A model generated the notes under the pieces. The model did not search any database, had not been told where the DNA came from, and saw nothing but the letters and a program-made list of their open reading frames with translations. Source: Arenibacter troitsensis (lineage in GTDB: Bacteria > Bacteroidota > Bacteroidia > Flavobacteriales > Flavobacteriaceae). Taken from it: a stretch of 64,000 nt of DNA. Position 1 is the stretch's first letter, and every line of letters starts with the position of its first letter. The stretch is from NCBI RefSeq assembly GCF_900177645.1, contig NZ_FXAO01000003.1, positions 470,100 through 534,099 on the forward strand, read 5' to 3'. The translations under genes were made by a program, and so were the position numbers. Shown here in pieces: positions 32,684 through 41,100 of this stretch.

Positions 32684-33724
32684 ATGAACGCCTTTAAATT
32701 AAACCTGTTCTTCATAATCCCCCTGTTCTTTTTAGCCTGTGATGGCACCACAAACCCTTCCAAACTCTTCGAAATTGAATTGGAAGGTAACCAAACGGAG
32801 TTTCAAAAAAATCAGGAGGTAGGCATCTCTGTCAAAAATTTAAAGAACAAGGAGATAGATAAGATTACCTATACCCTGGACAATAAGAAAATTGCGCTAA
32901 ACAACGATAAGATTAAGCTAGACCAATTAGAACTTGGGGCCAAAACCTTGACTGCCAACATAAGTTTCGAAGGCGAAACCGTTGAAGTCTCCAAAGGGAT
33001 AAAATTATTGGCAGAGCATGCGCCCGAAATCTATACCTACGAAATACTCAACGAATACCCCCATGATATGGAAGCCTATACCCAAGGATTGGAATTTCAT
33101 CAGGACACACTTTACGAAAGTACCGGTAAAAAAGGCAAATCTTCCCTGAGACAGGTAGATTATAAAACCGGAAAAATTTTAAAGAAAATAGACTTGGACA
33201 ACACCTATTTTGGAGAAGGCATCACTATTTTAAACAATAAAATTTATCAACTCACCTGGCAAAGTGGCATTGGATTTATTTACGACCTAAGGAATTTTAA
33301 AAAAATAGACAGCTTTAAGTACAACCAAAGTAAGGAGGGGTGGGGTTTGTGCAACGATGGCAAGAAAATATTCAAGAGTGATGGCACCGAGAAAATATGG
33401 TATTTAAATCCTGAAACTATGGCTGAAGAGGGGCATTTTGAAACGGTAACCAATACCTCCATATTCAACAAAGCCAATGAATTGGAATATGTGGATGGAA
33501 AAATATATGCCAATGTCTACCAAAAGGAAAGCATGATGATCATAGACGCCAAAAGCGGTGCCATAGAAGGAGTTATAAATTTTGGCGGTCTAAAGGAAAA
33601 AGTTACACAACATCAAAATCTGGACGTACTTAATGGAGTAGCCTACCACCCACAAAGGAAGACCTTCTTCGTTACCGGAAAAAACTGGGACAAAATGTTT
33701 GAGGTTAACATCCTTAAAAAATAA
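32684..33724 (+). CDS. Glutamine cyclotransferase-like lipoprotein
   Basis: 346 residues, lipobox FLAC (Cys19). The C-terminal 240 residues match the plant/bacterial glutaminyl-peptide cyclotransferase propeller family: YTQGLEFHQDTLYESTGKKGKSSLRQVD, GEGITILNNKIYQLTWQSG, SDGTEKIWYLNP and LNGVAYHPQRKTFFVTGKNWD. The enzyme cyclises N-terminal glutamine to pyroglutamate. The N-terminal 110 residues are an extra beta-rich domain. First gene of an operon with a thioesterase (2 nt gap) and a beta-helix lipoprotein. Confidence 0.88.
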   Translation: MNAFKLNLFFIIPLFFLACDGTTNPSKLFEIELEGNQTEFQKNQEVGISVKNLKNKEIDKITYTLDNKKIALNNDKIKLDQLELGAKTLTANISFEGETVEVSKGIKLLAEHAPEIYTYEILNEYPHDMEAYTQGLEFHQDTLYESTGKKGKSSLRQVDYKTGKILKKIDLDNTYFGEGITILNNKIYQLTWQSGIGFIYDLRNFKKIDSFKYNQSKEGWGLCNDGKKIFKSDGTEKIWYLNPETMAEEGHFETVTNTSIFNKANELEYVDGKIYANVYQKESMMIIDAKSGAIEGVINFGGLKEKVTQHQNLDVLNGVAYHPQRKTFFVTGKNWDKMFEVNILKK

Positions 33725-33726
33725 CT

Positions 33727-34125
33727 ATGGGAACTTTTGAAAAAACCATAAAGGTGGTAGAGGATGATCTAGATGACCTTAACCATGTTAACAATGTGCG
33801 ATATGTTCAATGGATGCAGGATATCGCCAAGGAACACTGGCGAGCCAAAGCTCCCAAAGAATTAATAAACAATACGGTCTGGGTAGTATTGACCCATCAT
33901 ATAACGTACAAAAGTGCAGCAAAATTGGACGATGTAATTTTAATGAAAACTTATATAGACAAGACCAAAGGCCCCGTGAGCGTTAGGGTTGTGGAAATGT
34001 ACAATAAAGAAAACAATCAATTACTTGTCAAATCCAAAACAGAATGGTGTTTATTGAACTCGGAAACCTTCAAGCCCATGAGGATTTCTCCGGAAATAGA
34101 AAGTATCTTTCTTAGCCAAACCTGA
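33727..34125 (+). CDS. Acyl-CoA thioesterase (hotdog fold, 4HBT-like)
   Basis: 132 residues. Motif DDLNHVNNVRYVQWMQDIA, the Asp-centred catalytic segment of 4HBT/YbgC-type thioesterases, then TYKSAAKLDDVILMKTYIDKTKG and SKTEWCLL. Hydrolyses an acyl-CoA or acyl-ACP thioester in the cytosol; chain length unknown. Two nucleotides after the preceding stop and 18 nt before the next gene, so co-transcribed. Confidence 0.88.
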   Translation: MGTFEKTIKVVEDDLDDLNHVNNVRYVQWMQDIAKEHWRAKAPKELINNTVWVVLTHHITYKSAAKLDDVILMKTYIDKTKGPVSVRVVEMYNKENNQLLVKSKTEWCLLNSETFKPMRISPEIESIFLSQT

Positions 34126-34143
34126 ACATTCAAAATAACATTA

Positions 34144-35667
34144 GTGCATAAAATTTTTTGTGTTTTTTCTGCCTTAGTTCTACTGCTATTATTTTCCTCA
34201 TGCAGGACAGACTTCGATTATACAAAAAGTAACGGCTCTTTGGAATTCTCCAGGGATACTGTTTTTCTGGATACCATTTTCAGCGGCATTGGCAGCAGTA
34301 CCTATACCTTAAAAGTATACAACCGTAGCTCCACGGATATAAGTATCCCCACAATTCAGCTCAAAAACGGAGAGGACAGCAAATATCGTTTAAATGTAGA
34401 CGGGCAAGCCGGTCAACTTTTTAGGGACATCCCCTTGTTTGCCCAGGACAGCCTCTACATTTTTGTAGAAACTACTGCCAACATTACAGATGCCGATGCC
34501 AAGGAATTTCTACATACGGATGCCATTCAATTCGACAAGGAAAACCATTTGCAAGAAGTACAATTGGTCACACTGATCAAGGATGCCATATTTTTATACC
34601 CAGCAAGATCCCTAAACGGTCAACGGGAAACAATTGTTCTAGATATTAATGAATCTGGGGAAGAAATTAGGGCGGAAGGTTTTGAACTCGGCCAAGACCA
34701 GCTCAATTTCACCAAAGACAAACCTTATGTTATATATGGCTACGCCGCCGTACCTGAAGGTAAGACCCTAACCATAGAAGCAGGTACCCGAGTACATTTT
34801 CACAAAGATTCAGGGATATTGATAAAGGAAAATGCCTCCCTACATATTAACGGGCGCTTAAGCGAAGACAGGGCTCTACTGGAAAACGAGGTGGTTTTTG
34901 AAGGAAATCGACTGGAGCCCAACTACGCGGACGTCCCCGGACAATGGGGGTCCATATGGATATCCAAAGGCAGTATAAATAACAAAATAGACTACCTCAC
35001 TATCAAAAATGCCACTGTAGGCATTCTCGTCCATGGGGACAACCACCTTGAGGAAACCACTTTAACTTTAAATAACTCCCAAATCTACAATAGCGCCAAC
35101 GTAAACTTGTGGGCAAAATCCGCCAAAATAAGAAGCGAAAATTTAGTTTTAGGTGCTGCTGGGAACATCTCACTATACTGCAACCTCGGAGGCGATTACA
35201 GCTTCATCCATGCAACGATAGCCAATTATTGGAAATATGGGTTCCGTGCTGGTGCAGCACTACAATTGGACAATACAACCTTAGGTGGAAACAGTGCATC
35301 TGCCCTTGAAAGGGCAGATTTTAAAAATTGCATTATATATGGAAGCAATCCAAATGAATTGAACCTAATTAAAGGTGAAAACTCTACTTTTAATTTCTAC
35401 TTCGAAAACTGCCTCCTTAAACACAGGAACAATTCTGAAAATGATCTGTACAATTTTGGCAACAGCGTTAACTACCATCAAATGTTACTAAATTTAGATC
35501 CGGAATTTGTATCTCCATCGCAAAATATTTTTTTAATCCAAGAAAATTCAAGTGCTGTGGGAGCCGGAAATCCGGTCACGGCGCAGTCAGTTCCCTTAGA
35601 TATTTTAGGGATAGTCAGAACAATAAACCCGACTCTGGGTGCCTTTGAAGTATTTTTTACAAATTAG
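34144..35667 (+). CDS. Right-handed beta-helix lipoprotein
   Basis: 507 residues starting at GTG, with lipobox FSSC (Cys20). A strand-rich N-terminal domain (FSGIGSSTYTLKVYNRSS) is followed by a repetitive region like a right-handed parallel beta-helix: EGKTLTIEAGTRVHFHKDSG, NASLHINGRLS, NSQIYNSANVNLWAKSAKI and NCIIYGSNPNELN. Proteins of this type in Bacteroidota are surface or periplasmic; function is unknown. The non-ATG start is supported by the signal peptide and by the 18-nt gap to the thioesterase. Confidence 0.75.
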   Translation: MHKIFCVFSALVLLLLFSSCRTDFDYTKSNGSLEFSRDTVFLDTIFSGIGSSTYTLKVYNRSSTDISIPTIQLKNGEDSKYRLNVDGQAGQLFRDIPLFAQDSLYIFVETTANITDADAKEFLHTDAIQFDKENHLQEVQLVTLIKDAIFLYPARSLNGQRETIVLDINESGEEIRAEGFELGQDQLNFTKDKPYVIYGYAAVPEGKTLTIEAGTRVHFHKDSGILIKENASLHINGRLSEDRALLENEVVFEGNRLEPNYADVPGQWGSIWISKGSINNKIDYLTIKNATVGILVHGDNHLEETTLTLNNSQIYNSANVNLWAKSAKIRSENLVLGAAGNISLYCNLGGDYSFIHATIANYWKYGFRAGAALQLDNTTLGGNSASALERADFKNCIIYGSNPNELNLIKGENSTFNFYFENCLLKHRNNSENDLYNFGNSVNYHQMLLNLDPEFVSPSQNIFLIQENSSAVGAGNPVTAQSVPLDILGIVRTINPTLGAFEVFFTN

Positions 35668-35688
35668 AATAGTATTATACTTTAATTA

Positions 35689-35722
35689 TTGAAAGAAAAA
35701 TCTTTCAAATAATGTATTTTTA
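35689..35722 (+). terminator. Probable terminator of the 32.7-35.7 kb operon
   Basis: A perfect 8-bp stem TTGAAAGA-AAAA-TCTTTCAA (35689-35708) followed by AATAATGTATTTTTAG. The T-tract is imperfect, so strength is uncertain. Confidence 0.5.
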
Positions 35723-35734
35723 GCCAATAAAACG

Positions 35735-35794
35735 AAAACCCTAGTTTTTCTAAGGTTGAAATACCCATCTGTGCTACCAAGTATCACTAATTTG
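35735..35794 (+). promoter_or_regulatory. Shared operator-like inverted repeat and -7 box upstream of the LytTR gene
   Basis: AAAACCCTA, 7 nt, TAAGGTTGA (35735-35759), with 30 nt between the TAAGGTT arm and a TAATTTG box (35788-35794) close to TAnnTTTG. The same architecture recurs upstream of the gene at 40335. See the matching entry at 40244. Confidence 0.55.
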
Positions 35795-35814
35795 CATTAA
35801 AATCATCTGAAATT

Positions 35815-36546
35815 ATGGAATACACTTATACCATTTTGGACTCTGATGCCCAATCCAATTTACAGCTCCAGCACTATATGGAAGAATACAGTGAATTTTA
35901 TTGTTCTGGTGTAGCCACCAACAGTGTGGATGGTCTAAATGGTATACTTAAAAAATCTCCTGATGTGGTATTCATCCATTTAAATGATAAGGCCCATGAG
36001 TATTTTCATATGATAATGGAAATGCATCAATACTTAAAAGAAATTCCTATTTTTATAGGAATTTCCAAAAGCAAGCAATTTGCCTTTGAAGCCTTAAAAT
36101 GTCATTTTTTCGACTACTGGTTATTGCCGTATAACGAATTCGACATTAGAAAGACCCTCTTAAGGTTGAAATTAAAAACACCAAAAGAGCAAGAGCCTAA
36201 AACACTTTTACTTCAATCCTATAAAGATTATCGCTACATAGATACACAGGAAATCATGTATTTACAAGCCGACAACAATGCCACCGACTTTTTTATGAAA
36301 GATGGGAGTACTATAAGTGCTTTTAAAACGTTAAAGACTTTTGAAAACAATTTACCACCCAATTTCGTACGGGTTCACCAAAGTTATATTATTAATATCG
36401 ACTTCGTTTCTAGGATTAATTATGGTAAAGGTCTATGCACTTTAAAGCATGACAAACTACAACTACCCTTTTCCAAATCCTACAAAAATAATATTGATAA
36501 CCTAAAAAAGGTTTTGGCCAAAAATACCATTTCTGCTCTTAATTAG
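35815..36546 (+). CDS. LytTR-type regulator with non-canonical receiver
   Basis: 243 residues. N-terminal receiver-like domain (about 1-115) with acidic residues D9 and D11, but at the phospho-acceptor place the sequence reads PDVVFIHLND, so His55 replaces the usual Asp. C-terminal LytTR DNA-binding domain (about 135-235): YRYIDTQEIMYLQADNNATDFFM, NFVRVHQSYIINIDFVSRI and LPFSKSYKNNI. It probably binds DNA without phosphorylation control, or by other signals. It is adjacent to the tandem-repeat secreted protein gene (36688). The palindrome upstream may be an autoregulatory site. Confidence 0.88.
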   Translation: MEYTYTILDSDAQSNLQLQHYMEEYSEFYCSGVATNSVDGLNGILKKSPDVVFIHLNDKAHEYFHMIMEMHQYLKEIPIFIGISKSKQFAFEALKCHFFDYWLLPYNEFDIRKTLLRLKLKTPKEQEPKTLLLQSYKDYRYIDTQEIMYLQADNNATDFFMKDGSTISAFKTLKTFENNLPPNFVRVHQSYIINIDFVSRINYGKGLCTLKHDKLQLPFSKSYKNNIDNLKKVLAKNTISALN

Positions 36547-36687
36547 ACAAATTCTCACAAAAACAGGACGTTCACTAATAGAACTCCCACACATACTAAA
36601 GACAATTCCTACAATATTTTTTAGTGCTACTTCTTTGTTAATTTGGTCCCAGAATTAAACCTCATTAACCCTCGAAAATCACTAAAA

Positions 36688-37212
36688 ATGAAAAGATTAC
36701 TATCTATTTTTGCCGTAGTACTACTAAGTATCGGCTTATTTGCAATGGGATCCCAAGGTGAGTTCCCAACTCAAGACAACGCCGTAGCCACAGACAAGGA
36801 CAGCGTTCCAAAGGATAGAAGGGATCCGCCCCCAGCAATGGACAATTTCCAATACAATGACAACGCCGTTGCCACAGACAAGGACAGCGTTCCCAAGGAT
36901 AGAAGGGACCCGCCCCCAGCAATGGACAATTTCCAATACAATGACAACGCCGTTGCCACAGACAAGGACAGCGTTCCCAAGGATAGAAGGGACCCGCCTC
37001 CAACAATGGACAATTTCCAATACAATGACAACGCAGTTGCTACAGACAAGGATAGCGTTCCAAAGGATAGAAGGGATCCACCTCCGGCAATGGACAACTT
37101 CCAGTTCAATGACAATGCAGTTGCTACCGACAAGGATAGCGTTCCAAAGGATAGAAGGGATCCACCACCGGTTATGTCCGAATTAACACTTTTCAACAGT
37201 GCAATAGCCTAA
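36688..37212 (+). CDS. Secreted tandem-repeat protein (five 28-residue units)
   Basis: 174 residues from the ATG at 36688; the longer reading starts at a TTG and lacks a signal peptide. MKRLLSIFAVVLLSIGLFAMG is a plain signal peptide without Cys. After a short linker come five units of 28 residues: DNAVATDKDSVPKDRRDPPP, then roughly AMDNFQYN. The final unit ends in VMSELTLFNSAIA. Each unit is acidic and basic in turn with a PPP turn and one aromatic pair. There are no cysteines and no known domain. Function unknown. It lies between a LytTR regulator and a lipoprotein histidine kinase, with its own terminator. Confidence 0.8.
   Translation: MKRLLSIFAVVLLSIGLFAMGSQGEFPTQDNAVATDKDSVPKDRRDPPPAMDNFQYNDNAVATDKDSVPKDRRDPPPAMDNFQYNDNAVATDKDSVPKDRRDPPPTMDNFQYNDNAVATDKDSVPKDRRDPPPAMDNFQFNDNAVATDKDSVPKDRRDPPPVMSELTLFNSAIA
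36775..37194 (+). repeat. Five in-frame 84-bp coding repeats
   Basis: Unit starts at 36775, 36859, 36943, 37027 and 37111. Units 1-3 are nearly identical in DNA. Unit 4 differs from unit 2 by about ten synonymous changes but only one amino-acid change (Tyr to Phe), so selection keeps the protein sequence. The spacing is a multiple of three, and there are no spacers, so this is not a CRISPR. Confidence 0.9.
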
Positions 37213-37230
37213 ATTGGCTGGCAAATTACC

Positions 37231-37259
37231 GCAATCAGATTGCAGTAGACCATACTGCA
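37231..37259. promoter_or_regulatory. Two adjoining perfect palindromes after the repeat gene
   Basis: GCAATC-A-GATTGC (37231-37243) overlaps TGCAGTA-GACCA-TACTGCA (37241-37259, 7-bp arms). They lie 18-47 nt past the stop of the repeat gene and 60-90 nt before the histidine kinase start. Either operators for the kinase or mRNA 3' hairpins; the sequence does not decide. Confidence 0.4.
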
Positions 37260-37269
37260 TTAAAATATA

Positions 37270-37304
37270 AAGCCCTAAACAAATTTGTTTAGGGCTTTTT
37301 TTTT
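37270..37304 (+). terminator. Strong intrinsic terminator between repeat gene and kinase gene
   Basis: An 11-bp perfect stem AAGCCCTAAAC / GTTTAGGGCTT with loop AAATTT, then a run of T. It lies only 15 nt before the kinase start codon, so kinase expression must come from read-through or from a promoter inside this element. Confidence 0.88.
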
Positions 37305-37318
37305 ATCTTTCCTGCTCC

Positions 37319-39385
37319 ATGGAAAAGAACTTGTCATATAAATTCTTGTTTTATCTACTAATTTTCCTACAACTGCTGATCATCGGCTGTAAGGAGGTTA
37401 TGGAAAGTGCACCGAACCCAAGGTCGGCGCCAACAAATGACAGTATCGCCTACTGGTTGGATGAAAAAAATAGTAGTTCCGAAGAGAATTACAAATACAA
37501 CCTTGGGAAAGCTTTTGATTTTGCTTTGGCAACTCAAAATGATTCCCTAAAATCCAAATATTTCTCAAAAATCTCCTATTACTACTCTGTTCTAGGCGAC
37601 TCCCTTCAATTTAGACGCTCCAACAAAATTGCGCTCAAGCTTTCGGAAAAAATGAAAGATTCAAGTGCCTTGGCCAACAACCATTGGGATTTGGCTTATT
37701 TCTTAGAAGATATTGCAGTTGAAGACAGTGCCTATTATCATTTTTCCCAAGCGGAAAAAATATTTAAAGCACTGAAAAATGATTATCCCAGAGCCCGTGT
37801 TCTTTACAACATGGCTCTGGTACAAGCAAGTGTAAAAGACTATACGAGTAGTGAAATAACGACCATTGAGGCCATTGAATTATTCAAGCCGTTGAATAAA
37901 GATTACAATCTTTATATGTGCTACAACAATCTAGGATCGGTCACCAACGCTCTAAAGGAATATGATAAAGCACTTGAATATTATGGTAAGTCGTTATTAT
38001 ACCTGGACAAATCGGATAACGATAATCTAAACCGGTTCAACGTTATAAATAACATAGGTAAGGTTTATCATGACAAAGGACAATATAATAAAGCATTGGA
38101 ATCATTTAAGCAAGTTATCGGCGCCGATAGCCTATATCACAAAGATGCCAGATTATACGCCATTGCACTTTCCAATTATGCCAATGCCAAGAATAAACTG
38201 GGAGATACAACTGGTGTCCTCTCTTTATTAGAGAAAGCCATCAAAATTAAAGACAGCTTAAACGACACCAAGAGTTTAGCAATTACCTATTACGAAATAG
38301 CTGAATATTATTTGAGCAAAAAAGACACGGGCATGGCCATGCAATACGCCCAAAACTCCAAAATTATCTCGGAACAAACGAGCAATAATTTTCGCCTGCT
38401 CGAGTCCCTGGAACTTTTGGCCAAATTGGACCCCATTAATTCATCCCGATATACACAGGAATATATAAAACTGAATGATAGTTTACTTAGGGAGGAACGT
38501 GCCGTTAGAAATAAGTTTACCCGGATTAGGTTCGAGACCGATGAATTTATTGAACAAAATGAACTGTTGACACGGCAGCGCCAATTATGGATCGGGATTG
38601 CCATTACCCTATTTGTACTAGCTGCATTTATATTGATTACCATAGATCAACGTCGCAAAAATCAGAAATTGAGATTCGAACAAGCACAACAGAAAGCGAA
38701 TCAGGAAATCTTTAATTTACTCTTGGCGCAAAACAAGAAGGTGGAAGAAGGTAAACAATTGGAAAAGAAACGGATATCCGAGGAACTTCATGACGGCATA
38801 TTAGGACAAATGTTGGGAATACGTTTAATTCTTTCCGGACTTAACAATAAAACCGATTCCGATTCCGTTCTTAAACGTAGTGACCTACTTAAAAAACTTC
38901 AAGGTTTGGAGGAGGAAATCCGTACAATTTCCCATGAATTGAGCAGGGCATCGCAAGAAAAAATTCATAACTTTATTGTTTCCATTGAAGAATTGGTCAA
39001 AACAATTCAAGATTCCTCAAAAATGAAATGTCATTTTGAGTACGATCAAAAAATAGATTGGGACCAGTTAAAGGGAGATATTAAAATTAATATTTATAGG
39101 ATTGTGCAAGAAAGTTTGCAAAACTGTATAAAGCATGCTAAAGCCACTAAAGTGGACCTATTGTTTCAATCCGAAAACGAGCATGTAAGGATTATAATAT
39201 CGGATAACGGCGTTGGCTTTGACCAGAAGAAAGGAAAAAGAGGAATAGGACTCAAAAACATTAATTCCAGATTGGATAAATTGAAAGGTACTTATAACAT
39301 CCAAAGTGAAATTGGCCAGGGAACAAAGGTAACCATTACCATTCCCTGTGTTATGGAAGAACAGGCTGAACCCATACATGCCTAA
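37319..39385 (+). CDS. TPR-containing lipoprotein sensor histidine kinase (HisKA_3)
   Basis: 688 residues. Lipobox IIGC (Cys24). TPR-like helices span about 60-390 (AYYHFSQAEKIFKALKNDYPRARVLYNMALVQA, YDKALEYYGKSLLYL, GQYNKALESFKQVI). One transmembrane helix follows (IGIAITLFVLAAFILITI, about 423-440). The cytosolic part has a HisKA_3 H-box (RISEELHDGILGQ) and an HATPase with QESLQNCIKHAKA, DNGVGFD and GIGLKNINSRLDKLKGT. It is expected to phosphorylate the NarL-like regulator 23 nt downstream. A lipid-anchored N-terminus with TPRs suggests sensing of a periplasmic protein or peptide; the neighbouring repeat protein is a candidate by position only. Confidence 0.88.
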   Translation: MEKNLSYKFLFYLLIFLQLLIIGCKEVMESAPNPRSAPTNDSIAYWLDEKNSSSEENYKYNLGKAFDFALATQNDSLKSKYFSKISYYYSVLGDSLQFRRSNKIALKLSEKMKDSSALANNHWDLAYFLEDIAVEDSAYYHFSQAEKIFKALKNDYPRARVLYNMALVQASVKDYTSSEITTIEAIELFKPLNKDYNLYMCYNNLGSVTNALKEYDKALEYYGKSLLYLDKSDNDNLNRFNVINNIGKVYHDKGQYNKALESFKQVIGADSLYHKDARLYAIALSNYANAKNKLGDTTGVLSLLEKAIKIKDSLNDTKSLAITYYEIAEYYLSKKDTGMAMQYAQNSKIISEQTSNNFRLLESLELLAKLDPINSSRYTQEYIKLNDSLLREERAVRNKFTRIRFETDEFIEQNELLTRQRQLWIGIAITLFVLAAFILITIDQRRKNQKLRFEQAQQKANQEIFNLLLAQNKKVEEGKQLEKKRISEELHDGILGQMLGIRLILSGLNNKTDSDSVLKRSDLLKKLQGLEEEIRTISHELSRASQEKIHNFIVSIEELVKTIQDSSKMKCHFEYDQKIDWDQLKGDIKINIYRIVQESLQNCIKHAKATKVDLLFQSENEHVRIIISDNGVGFDQKKGKRGIGLKNINSRLDKLKGTYNIQSEIGQGTKVTITIPCVMEEQAEPIHA

Positions 39386-39408
39386 TATATTATTTAATTG
39401 ATAATAGA

Positions 39409-40077
39409 ATGAGAACTTTAAGAGTCTTAACGATAGATGATCATGAAATGATCACTACTGGATATAAATATCTTTTGGAGGCTGCCGAATTTGAAGAATT
39501 TCAGATAAAAGTAGAAACAGCCAATACTTATGATAGTGGAAAACAAAAAATTGAGGATTCGGCCAGATCATTTAAATATGACCTATTGTTATTGGATGTA
39601 CAATTAACGGAAACCCATTTGGAAGAACCATATTCCGGAGAAGACTTGGGAATTTTAGCCAGAAAGATTATTCCTGATACCAAAATTGTGTTCATGTCCT
39701 CATTCAGTGACAATTACAGAATAAACAGTATACTTAAAAATGTGAATCCCGACGGCTATATGGTAAAATCAGAGGTGGATGAAAAATCACTGATTGCCAT
39801 GGTTAAAGGTGTAATCCACTCACCTCCGTATTATAGTCAAAAAGCATTGGTTGCCATTAGAAAAAAAGTCTCCAATGATCTGTTATTGGATGATAATGAT
39901 AAAAAAATACTTTATCATGTTTCCATTGGCACCAGAACAAAGGATATGGTAGATTTTATAAATCTTTCGCTGGCCGGGATCGAAAATAGGAAAAGACAGC
40001 TTAAGGTAATTTTTGGTGTGGAAAAACAGAACGATTTGGCCTTGGTCCATGAAGCAAGAAATAGAGGATTTCTGTAA
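39409..40077 (+). CDS. NarL-like response regulator
   Basis: 222 residues. Receiver domain with TIDDHEM (D10, D11) and the phospho-acceptor LLLLDVQL (D63). The C-terminal 65 residues form a LuxR-like helix-turn-helix that diverges from consensus (KKILYHVSIGTRTKDMVDFINLS, then ENRKRQLKVIFGVEKQNDLALV). Partner of the upstream histidine kinase by position. Likely targets include genes in this cluster, though the shared inverted repeat could equally bind the LytTR protein. Confidence 0.88.
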   Translation: MRTLRVLTIDDHEMITTGYKYLLEAAEFEEFQIKVETANTYDSGKQKIEDSARSFKYDLLLLDVQLTETHLEEPYSGEDLGILARKIIPDTKIVFMSSFSDNYRINSILKNVNPDGYMVKSEVDEKSLIAMVKGVIHSPPYYSQKALVAIRKKVSNDLLLDDNDKKILYHVSIGTRTKDMVDFINLSLAGIENRKRQLKVIFGVEKQNDLALVHEARNRGFL

Positions 40078-40243
40078 TCAAATCCTGACCCTCTCCCCCA
40101 CTTTAACAACCCTTTCCGACTCGAATTTCCAGAATTCGTAAAAAATATTGTCAATCACCTTTATTGCCTCCAATTTAAGTCGCATCACACACCTCTTTAC
40201 CGTTTAACGTCTACTTTTTCGACGAATACACCCTATTTGAAAT

Positions 40244-40303
40244 AAAACCTTATTTTTTCTAAGGTTTTTATCGAATTAAGGACAAAGCATTAGCCTAATT
40301 TTG
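40244..40303 (+). promoter_or_regulatory. Shared operator-like inverted repeat and -7 box upstream of the 40335 gene
   Basis: AAAACCTTA, 7 nt, TAAGGTTTT (40244-40268), a perfect 9-bp inverted repeat. The box TAATTTTG (40296-40303) starts 29 nt after the TAAGGTT arm and matches TAnnTTTG. Arm length, 7-nt spacer and distance to the -7 box match the site at 35735-35794. Confidence 0.6.
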
Positions 40304-40334
40304 ACATAAGTTTTTTAATTAATTACTATATAGG

Positions 40335-41006
40335 ATGTCTAAATCGGGAAACGAATTTTTCAATAATCCAAAAATTGGAACACAGAGCACCGACCATATT
40401 GTTGGTTTAGAAGCTTTTAGAAAAGGTTTGGAAAAGCATTTTTTTGCAGAGGTGAGCATTGGTAATTATGGCTTAAAAGAGGAATCTGCCAATTTGATCA
40501 TAGATATTAAGAGCAACTTAAGTCTGGACGAAGCACTATTTTACATCAACAAGTCATCAACTTGTACTGGTCGCGCTAAAAAATCCGGGGAGGAAAAGAC
40601 TATATTATTCCTATTGGCATATTCGAAACTAAAAAAACTGAACACCACAACAATAGATATCAGCGAACTAACTATATCATTGACGGACACCACCATCCTA
40701 ATCAGTAAAATTTACGATCAAAGTATTGCGGACCAACTTGAAAACATCTTTACGGAACTTATTAACCACAATGTATATTATACCAAAGGTTTAAATGAGA
40801 CACCTTTTGAAGTTTTTATCCCTGTATTTGAGGAGGACACCTTGGAAAGTGATGCTAAATTAAAGAATATCGTTTCCGACAATAACAATACGAACGACTA
40901 TTTCGGATTTTGGGGCATGTATTATGATCAAAGCGAGGAAGCGGCCATTTATGACCTAAACACCAAAACTATCATATTTGGCGACATTCAAATCCTTAGT
41001 GAATAG
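40335..41006 (+). CDS. Protein of unknown function linked to the LytTR gene by a shared upstream motif
   Basis: 223 residues, no signal peptide and no membrane segment, so probably cytosolic. It reads as an alpha/beta protein: FAEVSIGNYGLKEESANLIIDIKSN, TILFLLAYSKLKKLNTTTIDISELTISLTD, then an acidic segment and NDYFGFWGMYYDQ near the end. I recognise no family. Its upstream region has the same inverted-repeat architecture as the LytTR gene, so it is probably under the same control. The glyA gene converges from the right. Confidence 0.6.
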   Translation: MSKSGNEFFNNPKIGTQSTDHIVGLEAFRKGLEKHFFAEVSIGNYGLKEESANLIIDIKSNLSLDEALFYINKSSTCTGRAKKSGEEKTILFLLAYSKLKKLNTTTIDISELTISLTDTTILISKIYDQSIADQLENIFTELINHNVYYTKGLNETPFEVFIPVFEEDTLESDAKLKNIVSDNNNTNDYFGFWGMYYDQSEEAAIYDLNTKTIIFGDIQILSE

Positions 41007-41100
41007 CAGTGTTTGAAATAAACTAACTGTCCACAAGTCCTATAGATCTAACAGACAAGGCTTGATCTTACCCACTTATGGACAGCGGTTTACAGGTATA

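Noticed and set aside
36643-36687. Longer N-terminus of the repeat protein
   Set aside because: It begins at TTG and would bury the signal peptide behind 15 residues.
36775-37194. 84-bp repeats as a CRISPR or minisatellite
   Set aside because: No spacers, in frame within a gene with a signal peptide, and selection on the amino-acid sequence.
36704-37196. Minus-strand frames across the repeat gene
   Set aside because: Antisense shadows of the 84-bp units, which are open in several frames because the period is a multiple of three; synonymous changes fit the plus-strand frame only.
40122-40138. CGAATT-TCCAG-AATTCG hairpin after the NarL-like regulator gene
   Set aside because: Only a 6-bp AT-rich stem without a T-run on the plus strand; too weak to call a terminator.
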